Assembly: GCA_047495785.1 (NCBI GenBank)
Contig: JBLDXI010000045.1
Span: 310,001-374,000 of the forward strand
Source: Lepidodermella squamata
Lineage: Eukaryota; Gastrotricha
Direction of reading: 5' to 3'
DNA: 64,000 nucleotides
A program made the translations under genes and the position numbers. Within the stretch, counting starts at the first letter, position 1, and every line of letters begins with the position of its first letter. Shown one piece after another: positions 22,501-32,200 of this stretch. The notes beneath the pieces are model-generated. The model searched no databases, had not been told where the DNA came from, and saw only the letters and a program-made list of their open reading frames with translations.

Positions 22501-23434
22501 GAAGGCTCCAAGTTAATGAAAATCATTTAAAAATCGTTGGATGTTTTTTCATTATACTAAGGCTATTCTGGGCTGGATTAAGGCCAAAGGCCTCAAAGGC
22601 CGCTATCAAAAGCCCAAATCTCCATTTCGACGTTGGGCTCGGCGATTAATGGCTCTCGCATTATTGCTCTCTACATGACATGAATCGCCAAGTCTGATTC
22701 CAACATTTGTTGGTAATAAAATTTTACTCGTTGAAGTTGTATTTTGTCAATGTAAACAAGTTAGTAATGAGAGGATTGACCGCGCACAGATGATTACTTA
22801 TTGCACAGGTGTGTTCTTATTGGGAAACTTGCATGGGGAAAGTTGAATGAATCGGACTTTGGTTCCACTCCCAGTCAAATTTGGTTCCGGTAAAAGTAGG
22901 CCTTTAATAATAAGACTTACCTGGGTGCAGGTGAAAATGTAAGATCCCAAAATTGAAACGAGTAGAATAACCATGAGAACACTGACGCTGAATTGAGTAG
23001 CAAACGAGTCGGAAAGATCGAAAATGTGCAGCGTGACGACTCCGATGATAACACTGGTCCATAGGATTGATAGAAAGATTTTCGGCCACTTGGGTTTCAC
23101 CATCAGCCGTTCGTAGAAAAACGGAGCTGCTATTGCGAGTACGTTGTCAAAACTCAGGCAAAACAGGCCGAGGGCGCTCATAATGTAACCGATTTGCCAC
23201 ACACCCTTCACGCCGGCCTTGGCGAGAAAGTCTACTACTACGGTTTGAGCAAGGTCCCAGCTATTGCTTTCGGTCGATGTTGCATTGTTACCAGGGTTGG
23301 ACGTTGTGCTTAGGAATGACGATGAGGCTAATGAATTCGTTGCGGATGAAAACCGTCGAACGCCTAACACATCGGGATCGCCGCATCGCTTTAGCAGTAA
23401 GGCTGTAGTCAGGACAATATCAGAGAACGATAAG
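19549..23434 (-). CDS. Rhodopsin-like GPCR (TM2-TM7 exons)
   Basis: Minus-strand exons 23434..22921, 20247..19966 and 19908..19549 join in phase 0 (donors GTAAGT; acceptors TTCTAG, TATTAG and TCTAAG). They give TM2 (LSFSDIVLTTALLL), TM3 (GYIMSALGLFCLSFDNVLAI), TM4, TM5 (VSVLMVILLVSILGSYIF), TM6 (TTGLLVLSCLLCWSPLVGYL, the CWxP motif) and TM7 (LAFLHLNSVIDP then VIYCLR, a D-P-x-x-Y form of NPxxY). It has a 120-residue tail with a CxxC...C-x-H cluster. TM3 ends in D-N-V instead of the usual DRY. It is probably an orphan class A receptor at the cell surface; the ligand is unknown. TM1 must lie upstream, and a candidate exon is at 28069-28515. The 2.7-kb intron between TM5 and TM6 is filled with transposon remains. 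Confidence 0.8.
20960..21300 (+). mobile_element. hAT-transposase-like and integrase-like coding remnants
   Basis: Translated fragments include ACLLDPQFKGSYL, typical of hAT transposase C-terminal regions, at about 21095-21135. Next comes AQAKQQRDYNRRHNTGRAF at about 21255-21310, like sequences C-terminal to integrase domains. Stops and frame changes throughout show decay. Related 60-bp direct repeats (aatcctcc...tctcaaacatacact) flank the region near 20708-20765 and 21452-21520. Confidence 0.5.
21545..21965 (+). mobile_element. Helitron/Pif1-like protein remnant (N-terminal region)
   Basis: Across two frames and a TGA at 21829 the translation reads EIKGYIDARYVSSSEACWRI, YPNVVRLDVHLPKEQNVYF, then VWTKRKRAPDP and GELYYLRLLLL. 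This is the typical linear order upstream of the helicase domain in Helitron and related Pif1-like proteins. It is non-functional here (stop codon) and lies inside a GPCR intron on the opposite strand. A related helicase core is found at 25947-27000. Confidence 0.7.
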
Positions 23435-23819
23435 CTAGAAAATACAGAAAAATGACCGTTAAAATTTACGAGGTGGCAAATAAAATAAAATAACGGAGTA
23501 TCCTAAATAAATTTCCTCAGAATTATGCTGGCTTATAGATGAACTTTTGCTTCAATGTCTCTTTTCATCCTACCAAATTTATAGGAAATAACGTGAATAA
23601 AAATCTCAAGTTGTCCTCGAATTTGCTCAAATAAAGCTCAATGACCGGAATTGCCGCCCTTTCAATGCAGCTCGAGAGCTTTCCCCTTTGCGACCTCAGA
23701 TTGCGAACGCGGGTTTTCCTGCATGGCGGAAATATGGTCAGAAGATCATAACTCAACAAGCAACATTATTTGCCTGACGGCAACCGTGAATTAATTCAGA
23801 AAAAATCTTTCATGTCGGC

Positions 23820-24225
23820 CCGTGAATGTGGGCCATCGAGGCGGCGATTGTCATCTTCGGAGCCGATGCCCTTGTCAGCTCGATAATTGAACCGAGAAGC
23901 AGCCGCAGCCCGCGTCAGCCGATCACCGAGCGGACCCATGGCGACCAGTTGCGTTTGCTCAAGAGTACGTGATTTAATTGAACTAGTTTTTCATTATTGC
24001 TCAACCATTGTTCTAGTTTTCTGCCGATCAATTTTTTTATCGCCTCAACTGTTTCTTTTTCTGTTTTTTAGAAGCTCTTCAAAGTCTTATCGGGGACGAA
24101 AACGCGGCCTTGAAGTGGGTCCAGGTTCGCGACGCTGTCAATCAATGGGGCAACGACGAGGCCTCCCGGCGAGCTAGCCGCAATCAGCCATCAACGTCCG
24201 ACCTTGGCGACCTAAGCTAAGATCT
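23820..24225 (+). other. Possible two-exon tail of an unrecognised gene
   Basis: A frame ending in QLRLLK can be joined through an intron (about 23965..24071, donor GTACGT, acceptor TTTTTTAG) to a second exon encoding ALKWVQVRDAVNQWGNDEAS and a stop at about 24218-24220. The splice signals are good, but I find no known family and no start. It could be a gene remnant or part of the surrounding transposon mosaic. Confidence 0.25.
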
Positions 24226-24444
24226 TCCAAGATATTGCAAGATCGTGCAGGAACTTAGCCGATCTTGTTTGATCATTAAAGATACTTGCTGATCGTCACA
24301 GCTGCAGCGAAGAATCTTGCTAATCTTGCTTGACCAATTCTCCTGGGTTGTTTCTGCTTTCTTCCTTCTTTTACTCCTTTGTTGTAACTCTAGCGAGTAT
24401 TATTAAATGAGGTACAATTGACAGTAAAAGTGACAAAAAACTTT

Positions 24445-25700
24445 CAGTCCTCAGTCATCGATTCCGATCTAATTACACCCGGTTCCGCGAGGTTCACGGC
24501 CGCAACAAGCGGTCTGGTGTCAAGCTGCGTACCTTTAAATACTACGACTGGTTGAAGCGGGTCATGGGCGACAAAGGTGCTGTCGATCCGAACTTCATAT
24601 CTCAGTTCAGTCACATAAATGGCTATTCATGGTCTTCCCATAAATGCTGAGAATCGTCAGCAAATTTCCAGTGATGACAGCGATGAAGATTCAACTAAGA
24701 ACAGCGAGAAAATTAGGAAAGAAGACTGCTGTGAAAAAGCCGAGAAAGGTCATTTTGAGTGATGAGGCGGTTTTTGTTGCAAAACAAGCAGGAATTTACA
24801 AGAAAAAAGTTCGAACACTTGCGTACGGAACCTTATCGTTAAGGTGGTCGAGGTGGGGGAAAGTGGGTACGACTCGGCTGCCCTGAAGGTCGCCTCGAAA
24901 CGAAGTTCAGGATGGAACAGGTTCAGCTGCTGAAAGGCGACGCGGCTCCTTTCGAGGTGCCCGACAAAGACATCGCTTATTGGATTGCTGCGATTCAAAC
25001 GAAGAAAATTTTTGTCTTTTCTTATTGTGTAGTAACACCGAACGCTGATGAAGGTGTTTCGCGCTTTATTGTCCCTAAACGGTGCGAACTGATCACTGAG
25101 ACGGGTCATGCCTGAACAAACGGAATTCAACTGTGATCGAAATCAGGCTTCAGCGTCTTCGACAACAACTGTGCAGCCAGTAATCAACAAAGCCGATATG
25201 AAATAATATTGGAACTAATTGCGGAAAATTCAGGTGAATGCTTTGGAGGAGCATCAGCTAGGGCACGTCATCTCAGCTAGAGGGATTAATGAAAGCAGAG
25301 GTGAACTAAGAGAATCGCATGCCGAGCTGCTACAAACCGAGATTCCCGAATTGACCGCGGCCAAAATCCGATGCTACAGGCTTGGCGTTAGACCTGATCT
25401 TCGCAAGAGATTGCCACCTCTTCTTGTCAAAGTCAAAATTCTTGACCACAATGGAAAATATTTCCCAACAATGCCTCGCAAACTACAAGCCAGACTACGA
25501 AAATCCGACTGTCAACATCATTAGCTTCAAACCATTTCAAACTAAGTTTCGAACGGAACTGAAAAACCTGGTTTTCGAGAAGATTTCTGAGCTCAAAAAA
25601 ATCGACGCGAACGTCTATGGTAAGGATGGCTTTCTGCTGAAAACAACGCTGGGCAATAAATGGATCAATTAATGCCAGCCTGAGAAATAATATAATTATA
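24445..25700 (+). mobile_element. Mosaic of decayed open frames, probably transposon-derived
   Basis: Several short frames (for example 24450-24650, 25219-25524 and 25382-25672) show no start context or splice logic that connects them. One stretch, 24785-24990, is repeated at 34190-34430 (see that entry). Taken with the Pif1-like helicase remnant downstream, a composite or nested element is likely; the exact class of the central part is unknown. Confidence 0.35.
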
Positions 25701-25946
25701 AAGTCTTCTATAACCCGAGGTCACCCTTATTCTCGTTACGATGTTGCTCATCCTGATGGTTCTTATAGATATGCTACTTCTGCTCCTTCTCATAATTTTT
25801 TCTGAATAGAATTTTGAATGTTTGGAATAATTGACCTCGTTATAACTTTTTGCCTTTGACAGAACGCTGCCTCTTAATGTACAAAATGAGTTCTTCAAAA
25901 AATTCAATGATTTGAATCAATGAATATGCACCATCTCCTTCAATAA

Positions 25947-27263
25947 ATGGCAGATCTCATGTTTCCACTGCCAGTTACTGAGTCACCATACAGATCGAGT
26001 TTTGCTTATACTGACTACTGTCTTCGCGGTTTGGCTTCGAAAACGAAATCGTCAGTACTTCTGTACAGGAAAGATGTCATCATTCTCGAAGAAATTGGTC
26101 TGGTTTCCTCTGAAACTCTCGAGGTGATCGACCTTGTCATGAGAACCCTGACAGGTTTGTTAATTCCATTATAAATTCTGAATGTACCTCTTCAACCTAT
26201 TCTAGGATTGAATGCGAAAGTGGGCGGTAAATTGATAATCGCCACCGGTGACTACAGCCAGCTCAAGTTTATTGACGGCCGGTCGTTTTGGGAGTCAACG
26301 CAGCTATACTTGTGCGACGTTGCACTACTGAAGCATTTTGTTCGAGCCGCACAGGATCAACTGCTACAGCAAGCCCTAAATGTTCTGCGCCACTCAGTAT
26401 TGGATGAAGCGGATCGGCGCCTGGTCGTTGAGGCAGTCAGCGGCTGCTGCAAGTTCTATAATGACTGGTCGGACGTGCCTTTTGATGTGCAGCGTCTCGT
26501 GCCTACTCGCAGAGCCGAACAAGAAGTCATACACAATTTTCTGGCTGCATCGGAGCGCAGCTGACAGCTGATGCTCGGGACGAAGTTCAACGTCAGGGCA
26601 TATGGGTGGCTACGCTTCGCGGCGATCACAAAAACTACCTTGATCGACTAACGCTGAAGCCGCAAAAACTCACGCTTTTTGTTGGGGCAGTCGTCTGCAT
26701 GACGTACAATTTCAATGCTTCGTCACCTGCCAGTTCCTTCTCACAAGGTCAACTGCAGATGGTGCGAAAATCGTTCTTAAGCTTGTTCCGCCTGGTAGTC
26801 GCGACATTGAACAAAGCGCCGGCTGGACAACAATCACAGTTGGTCGTCATGACGAAGACAATGTCGTTTTCGGCGAAACGAAGCAGCATCTCAGGCGTGT
26901 TCAATTTGGCATTCGCCACTATATCGCGTCGACCATCCACCGCATTATGGGTTCAACTTGTGAAAACGGTGTAGCTGTCCAGATTTCTCATGCGGAAACA
27001 GATTACATCCTTTCCGGAATTTTTCCAATCGCCACTTACCCTCGCGGACATCTTGTCGCTGCAACCGCCGCCCATTCCGAGGCAACGCCAACCGCAGCCG
27101 CTAGTTCTACCTGTCGAGGTAGACACGTGTCACTGTGGCGACGAGATTTTCGGTGCGTGCTGCTGCGCTTACCATCAGGCGCACTTTCCGGAGCTGCTAT
27201 GCCACGACCACTTCATGGCCAGCCAGTGCAGCGCTCCGCAGGAGGAGAACACGCAAGGATAAA
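25947..27263 (+). mobile_element. Pif1-like (Helitron-type) helicase remnant
   Basis: Consecutive frames encode VIILEEIGLVS (Walker B region) near 26078, then after an apparent short intron or indel KLIIATGDYSQLKFIDGRSFW (motif III-like, near 26228) and VPTRRAEQEV. A further frame carries LDRLTLKPQKLTLFVGAVV near 26640 and finally RRVQFGIRHYIASTIHRIMG (near 26900). The order matches the Pif1/RecD-like helicase of Helitrons and their relatives. A Walker A motif is not seen, and at least three frame changes are needed, so this is a pseudogene. The last open frame ends at about 27262 in a Cys/His-rich segment (CHCGDEIFGACCCAYH). Confidence 0.65.
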
Positions 27264-28068
27264 TCTTTCAAACAAGTCGCTACTAATGGTGTCTTTCATC
27301 ATTAGGGCCCGGTATCGCCCCTATCCGGGGTCACAATGCCTCGCGTATTTGTCGACCACCACCGAGTAGACACACTACGGTGCTTGTCTATGAAGGGAGG
27401 GGCCCTTTCTTTAATAAAACTCAAATGCATGTATTAACGGTATTGATTGATTGATTCAATTTTACTTACACATTTTACTTACACATCTATATCCATTCTG
27501 TGTTCCAACTTTTTCGGGGTGAGGGGGATCCACATCTCCTCCAATGACCTGGAGAGGGGATCACTCATAGGGGTAGTTCGAGTTATTACGCCGTGCGCAG
27601 CACCCAGAAGAAAATAGAGAGAAAAAACAAGAAAAGGCTCCGCAACACCTCTCGTCGTCAAGTTCTGATTAAATGATTAAATGATTCAATGATGAAAAAA
27701 ATTTAATGATTCCTTCGCGATTCCTTCATCCGTTCTAGCAACCGAAACTCTTGGGCGCGTGGCCATCGGAACTTCGTTTTGGCAGCAAAATAATTATTGA
27801 ATTTGTGAGCAAAGTTTTACAAAAAATCATAAGTTTGCCAAACTTGCGATGGATTTCCCATTATTTTCGTCAAAAATATGACTTCAATTCAAATTTGTTT
27901 ATGTGGAAAAAGTACGGTTTCGTGAATTTTAAAGATAAGATAGATTACTTTATACCTGATTAGCACATAATGTCTGAGATACTTTTGATTGACTCGAATA
28001 ACAGCAGCTATAGCCAACTAAACAAAAATGTAATTTATTACAGTGATGCCTATACTTGGGTGCCTTAC
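27264..28068. other. Intron or intergenic DNA downstream of the helicase remnant
   Basis: No gene is supported. aataaa occurs at about 27413 followed by repeated tacttacacattt words (27465-27488). The region lies between the candidate TM1 exon and the other exons of the minus-strand GPCR. Confidence 0.35.
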
Positions 28069-28515
28069 CGAATTGAGCACTATCGCGAGAATTATCAGCG
28101 GAATTGCGATTGACAGGTAATATCTGAAATACTTCAAGTTGACCAAGTGCAAGAACTCCTCCAGCGACTCTGATATGTAATATATCGGGCATTCCAGCGC
28201 GAATTCATTTGTCGATCGGTCGTAATGTTCAACTATTGTTATCGGAGTTGTTGAAGCGTTTACCGAAGAAGAGAAATTACTCTCGTTCGACACAAATTCT
28301 CTTTCATCGAGAGAAATAATTCCGCATTTTGCTTGAATGCCTTTAAGGTCGACAAAGGCCCAGTCTTCAGGCTTTGAATAGCCTTTGCTAGTGAACATGT
28401 GCTGAATGATAGTTTCGATGAGAGCGCCAAAATCTGAGTAGCCGCCAACATCAGAAATCTCCAGGTACTCCTCGGGAGATCGAAGGACATCTTCATGCCC
28501 TTTCCCAGGGTCCAT
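28069..28515 (-). CDS. Candidate first exon of the GPCR (N-terminal domain and TM1)
   Basis: ATG at 28515 opens 149 codons up to a good donor (GTAAGG) after residue Ser149. It encodes an acidic N-terminal domain with several N-glycosylation sequons (for example NESN and NASTT) and one hydrophobic helix YYLSIAIPLIILAIVLNS, suited to TM1. The phase (0) does not match the acceptor of the TM2 exon at 23434, which needs two carried bases, and intracellular loop 1 would be missing. If this belongs to the GPCR, a small extra exon must lie between them. Alternatively it is an independent membrane-protein fragment. Confidence 0.45.
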
Positions 28516-29264
28516 ATATAAAATTAATTAAAACAAAAACTCTTCTGAATAAATTGAGTGTATATGGAAGGCTTAGAGGGAAATAGAAGATAGATCAATG
28601 CCAGTGCAAAGGCTTTTGTTTCTTCCTTAAAGAAAAATAGATCCATATTTCCATAAATTATGCACACAGTGTTTAAAAAAAAACCATTGATAAAAAGGCA
28701 TCGGTCAAGTGCGATTGGCTGAGAAATAAGGGAGTTTACCCTAAGCAGGAAATAGCAGTCATTACGCGACCACTAATTTCTTCTTGCGCATGTTTTGACG
28801 TTTTGGCTTCCGCTCCTGATTAGCCCCGCTGACGATCGTGTTTTTTGCGACGAGCCTGCGTGCTGATCGATAATATACTGCCTTATTATCGTCACTTTTC
28901 CGGATAAATAATAAAACATCTTCAAATAAAAGAATGCACTATTTTTACCAAAAAATTGCAATTTTTATTTGCCATGGAAAAACGGGAGAGAGAGAAATCA
29001 TTTTTTGAAATGCGTACTTCATCCGCATCGTCGTACTATACATAGACACTAGAGAAATAATCATTGGATTATGAGACGATGAAAATAGTTAATAATAATA
29101 ATAATAGACTCGATGCAAGCGCGCGTAAAAATTCATAGTGTAATGAAACAAAAGAATGAAAGCAACTCGGCAGAGAGAGAAAGAGAAAGAACGAATTATC
29201 ATTTTCATAGAAAAATCCCGTCGATTATTAAATCGCATCACGTGCTTGTAGGTCAAAAATAGCA
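28516..29264. other. Intergenic region, 3' side of furry
   Basis: No coding sequence. It contains aataat microsatellites (29091-29106) and gagaga runs (28984-28995, 29171-29185). TTTATT at about 28963 gives an AATAAA signal on the minus strand, which may end the furry transcript. Confidence 0.45.
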
Positions 29265-32200
29265 TTATTGATCACCGGGTTCCGCATGGCCGTTGTCCTG
29301 ATGGCTCGCGAAAGTGACAAATGTCGGCACGGGTGAATTCGAGCCCGATAGACTGCTTCGGGCGGAATGTTTATGAACAGGCGATGGTACGTTGATTTGT
29401 GGCGATGACGATCGCCCAGGCAACTGCGGCGATGGGGGAGGCAAAACAAAACGGCGGCGCGGTGAGGGCGACGGTGAGGCGGATGAAACCAAGCGAACCG
29501 GGTGCTGCTTCGCCTCTTGAGCCAAGTTCGCCAGGACAACCGCGCCCGCTGAGGAAGAAAACGTCGACGGCGGAACGCTTTGACGGTCTGATGGTTTTCG
29601 AGGGTGGGAGCCAGGTGGTTTCTGATCACCGGCTTGTTCGCTAGGCAGCGATGAGCGATGTCTGTTACCGATAGCGGCGGCCACCACGTCGGTTGCTGTT
29701 GAGAATGAACGGGTGACTGGTCCGGCTAGCGGGTTGCCAAGATTGATCGCACTCAAACGAGGCAAATGAGACGCTGAAAAAGGAAAATAGCATTAATTGA
29801 TAATTCGTGAATAAGTGGAAAAATTAGAGCGTCTTAAATATTGTTAAATATAGACGGGGCTGAAGTTGGGCTATAGTGAAAGCATTACCAAAATATTTAA
29901 ATCTAAACCTAAAGAACTGAGTTCAGTACCAAATCATTTAATTCATTACCAAATTAGTGAATTCTTTACTTCACCTAAAACTATTGAATTTAATACTCAT
30001 CCTAATTAATTCAATAAAAAATTTCTCGTCCTGTCTGCTCAAGGTGGAGAATTTCAGCACGGTTTTCAATTTATTCGTCAAAAGTCTTTCAACTGCCGAT
30101 AATCCTAATCTTCGCTTTATTTTCGAATTCAGCTGCTCTTTCATCTTCCCCTTCTCCCTTTTCAGCAGCCACTTGATACGTATCGCCGGATTTCCGCTTA
30201 CAGGTACCCAATAGTTTGAAACGATAAGCTCGATTCGCCTCGAACGCGGCTACCAACGCAGTGCAACCACTTACCGCCGATGAGGCTCGGCGATCACACT
30301 CAAATATTTTTTATACTCTAATCAAAGCAACTCAGTCTAAGCATGCCATCTCAAAAGCATTCGCTTCAACTTTTATCTCGTTCTCTTGCTAATTTAAAAG
30401 GCATTTTTTATATTTTCTTGTACAATTAGCTCGCCTCAATGCTCTCCGTTAGCGTCGACGACCTGTGCTGGAACCTTGAACACGGCCTGGGCCTGGACTT
30501 CGAAGATTTCGAAGTCATTTTCGATATTTTTCTAAATCGCAATGACAGCTCGGTGGAATTCAAATACCTCTGCAGGCTGCCGCGTGAATCTTCCGCTTTA
30601 ACTAGTTCAAATGGGGATTTAATTCTGCGCGACACAACCCTGCGAGTTTTTATACTCGAAATAGCGACCAGCTTCAAATGGCCTTCTTTAAACAGCTGGT
30701 ATTCCCCTGCAGTATACTTGCCGATGGGTCATCTTATCACAACTGCGACTCGGGTTAAACAAGCTTGAGGAGGAATTAAACGCCCAAAATCCGAATTGGC
30801 GGTAAATCGAAGGTTTATGCTTTGAAAACATGCGAATTTCAAGGATTATTTTACATCATTTATTCAAGGCCAAGCAAACAGGACCAACATGGTTGTTTAT
30901 GCCCCTGATCTTACCGCTGCTGTTGTAAGTGAATCCAGATTTTCATGACTTGATCCAACACTTATTCTTACCGGACAGAACAAACGTGGGCGAAAGAAAA
31001 ACGCTTCCCTTACTAGACTTTGATTCCTACTGAAGGCAGCGCGGAATCCAAATCTCTGAGCTCGTTCGAATCGTGTCATGCTATTGGAAATGCTTTTTCC
31101 GAAAGATGTTTCCTTGCCATCACAGTAGAGTATGGATGACATATGCCCAGGTGAACTCTGCCAGAACTTGTTCAGGCTGAATGGATGCATGGCTAAAGTG
31201 GAATTAGGTGAATGCTCAAGTATGAATTGTCCGAGAAAAGCTGCCTATGAAATCCAACTCTACAATCCTTTCTTGTGGCTCGAACATCGTGTGTTTTGGC
31301 GCATATTAATATTTTGTTTTACTTCGTTAATACTTCGTTTGAATTCAGATTCAAGAGTAAAGTCGACCGCAGCCGTGCACTGGCCCTAAGGATGCCGAGG
31401 AATTGTGAAAATCGTAGATGCGGGCTACCTGTCGTAAACGGTCCGTGTACACAGGCTGCCGGTGAAGCGATGCCGTGGCTTAGCTTTCTCGCTTTTCCAA
31501 TTATGCCGGTGCTTCTGGTGGTGTTGTGTGCAGTGCATGATTTGGACGAAGCAATAGCCACCCGAGAAAAAGGAGACTGGAAGAAATTTACCCCGAAAAC
31601 CGTTTGGGAGAACAACTTCGACCACCCTGTCTGGGCTCCTCTGCTGGATCTCTCATGCTGCACTCAGTAAATTCCTCTTTACATACTTATGTTACAACCC
31701 AATAATGATTTGTGCGCAAAAATCGACGTAATGCGATTCGACCTGGAGCATTGACCATAATGCGTATGGTGGAATTTGATAAGGCAAAACAAGTCGGATC
31801 GGACACTTACCATATTCACGTGCGAGGTATTGATTTTAAAGCTAGGTTTTATGGGTTTAAGATTTTTGCCTTATTGGATCAAAAATGCGCCACCTGCAAT
31901 GATGGCTTTGCACTTCAAGCCTTCAAGCTGTTAACACATTACGTTTATGAAATCCGGCCGTTGCCAATTGATAGGGAAGAAGAGCACGTTCTCCTGCGAA
32001 ATGTGAGAATTTGTTTCTTCAAGTATGCTCGGTAGCATATGTAGCGACGTATTTGCTTCCAAACATTCTGGCAAGAGTTTTTGCTGCAACAGCTTTCGGC
32101 AGCAAGTTCAGACGGTTTTTTCTGCTAGCTGCTCGGACCCGTTGGAGATGAAGTGGTTCAATAAAGTTTTGGTTTTTTCTATTTTAAAGTTTGGGAAGGG

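Noticed and set aside
27300-27420. Possible terminal inverted repeat agggccc...gggccct
   Set aside because: Only 7 bp match and no partner element boundary or target duplication was found.
29228-29644. Overlapping long frames on both strands (133 residues minus, 81 residues plus) in the same stretch
   Set aside because: They are shadows of the last furry exon (29773-29265), which is in phase with the preceding exon; the region is GC-rich, so other frames stay open by chance.
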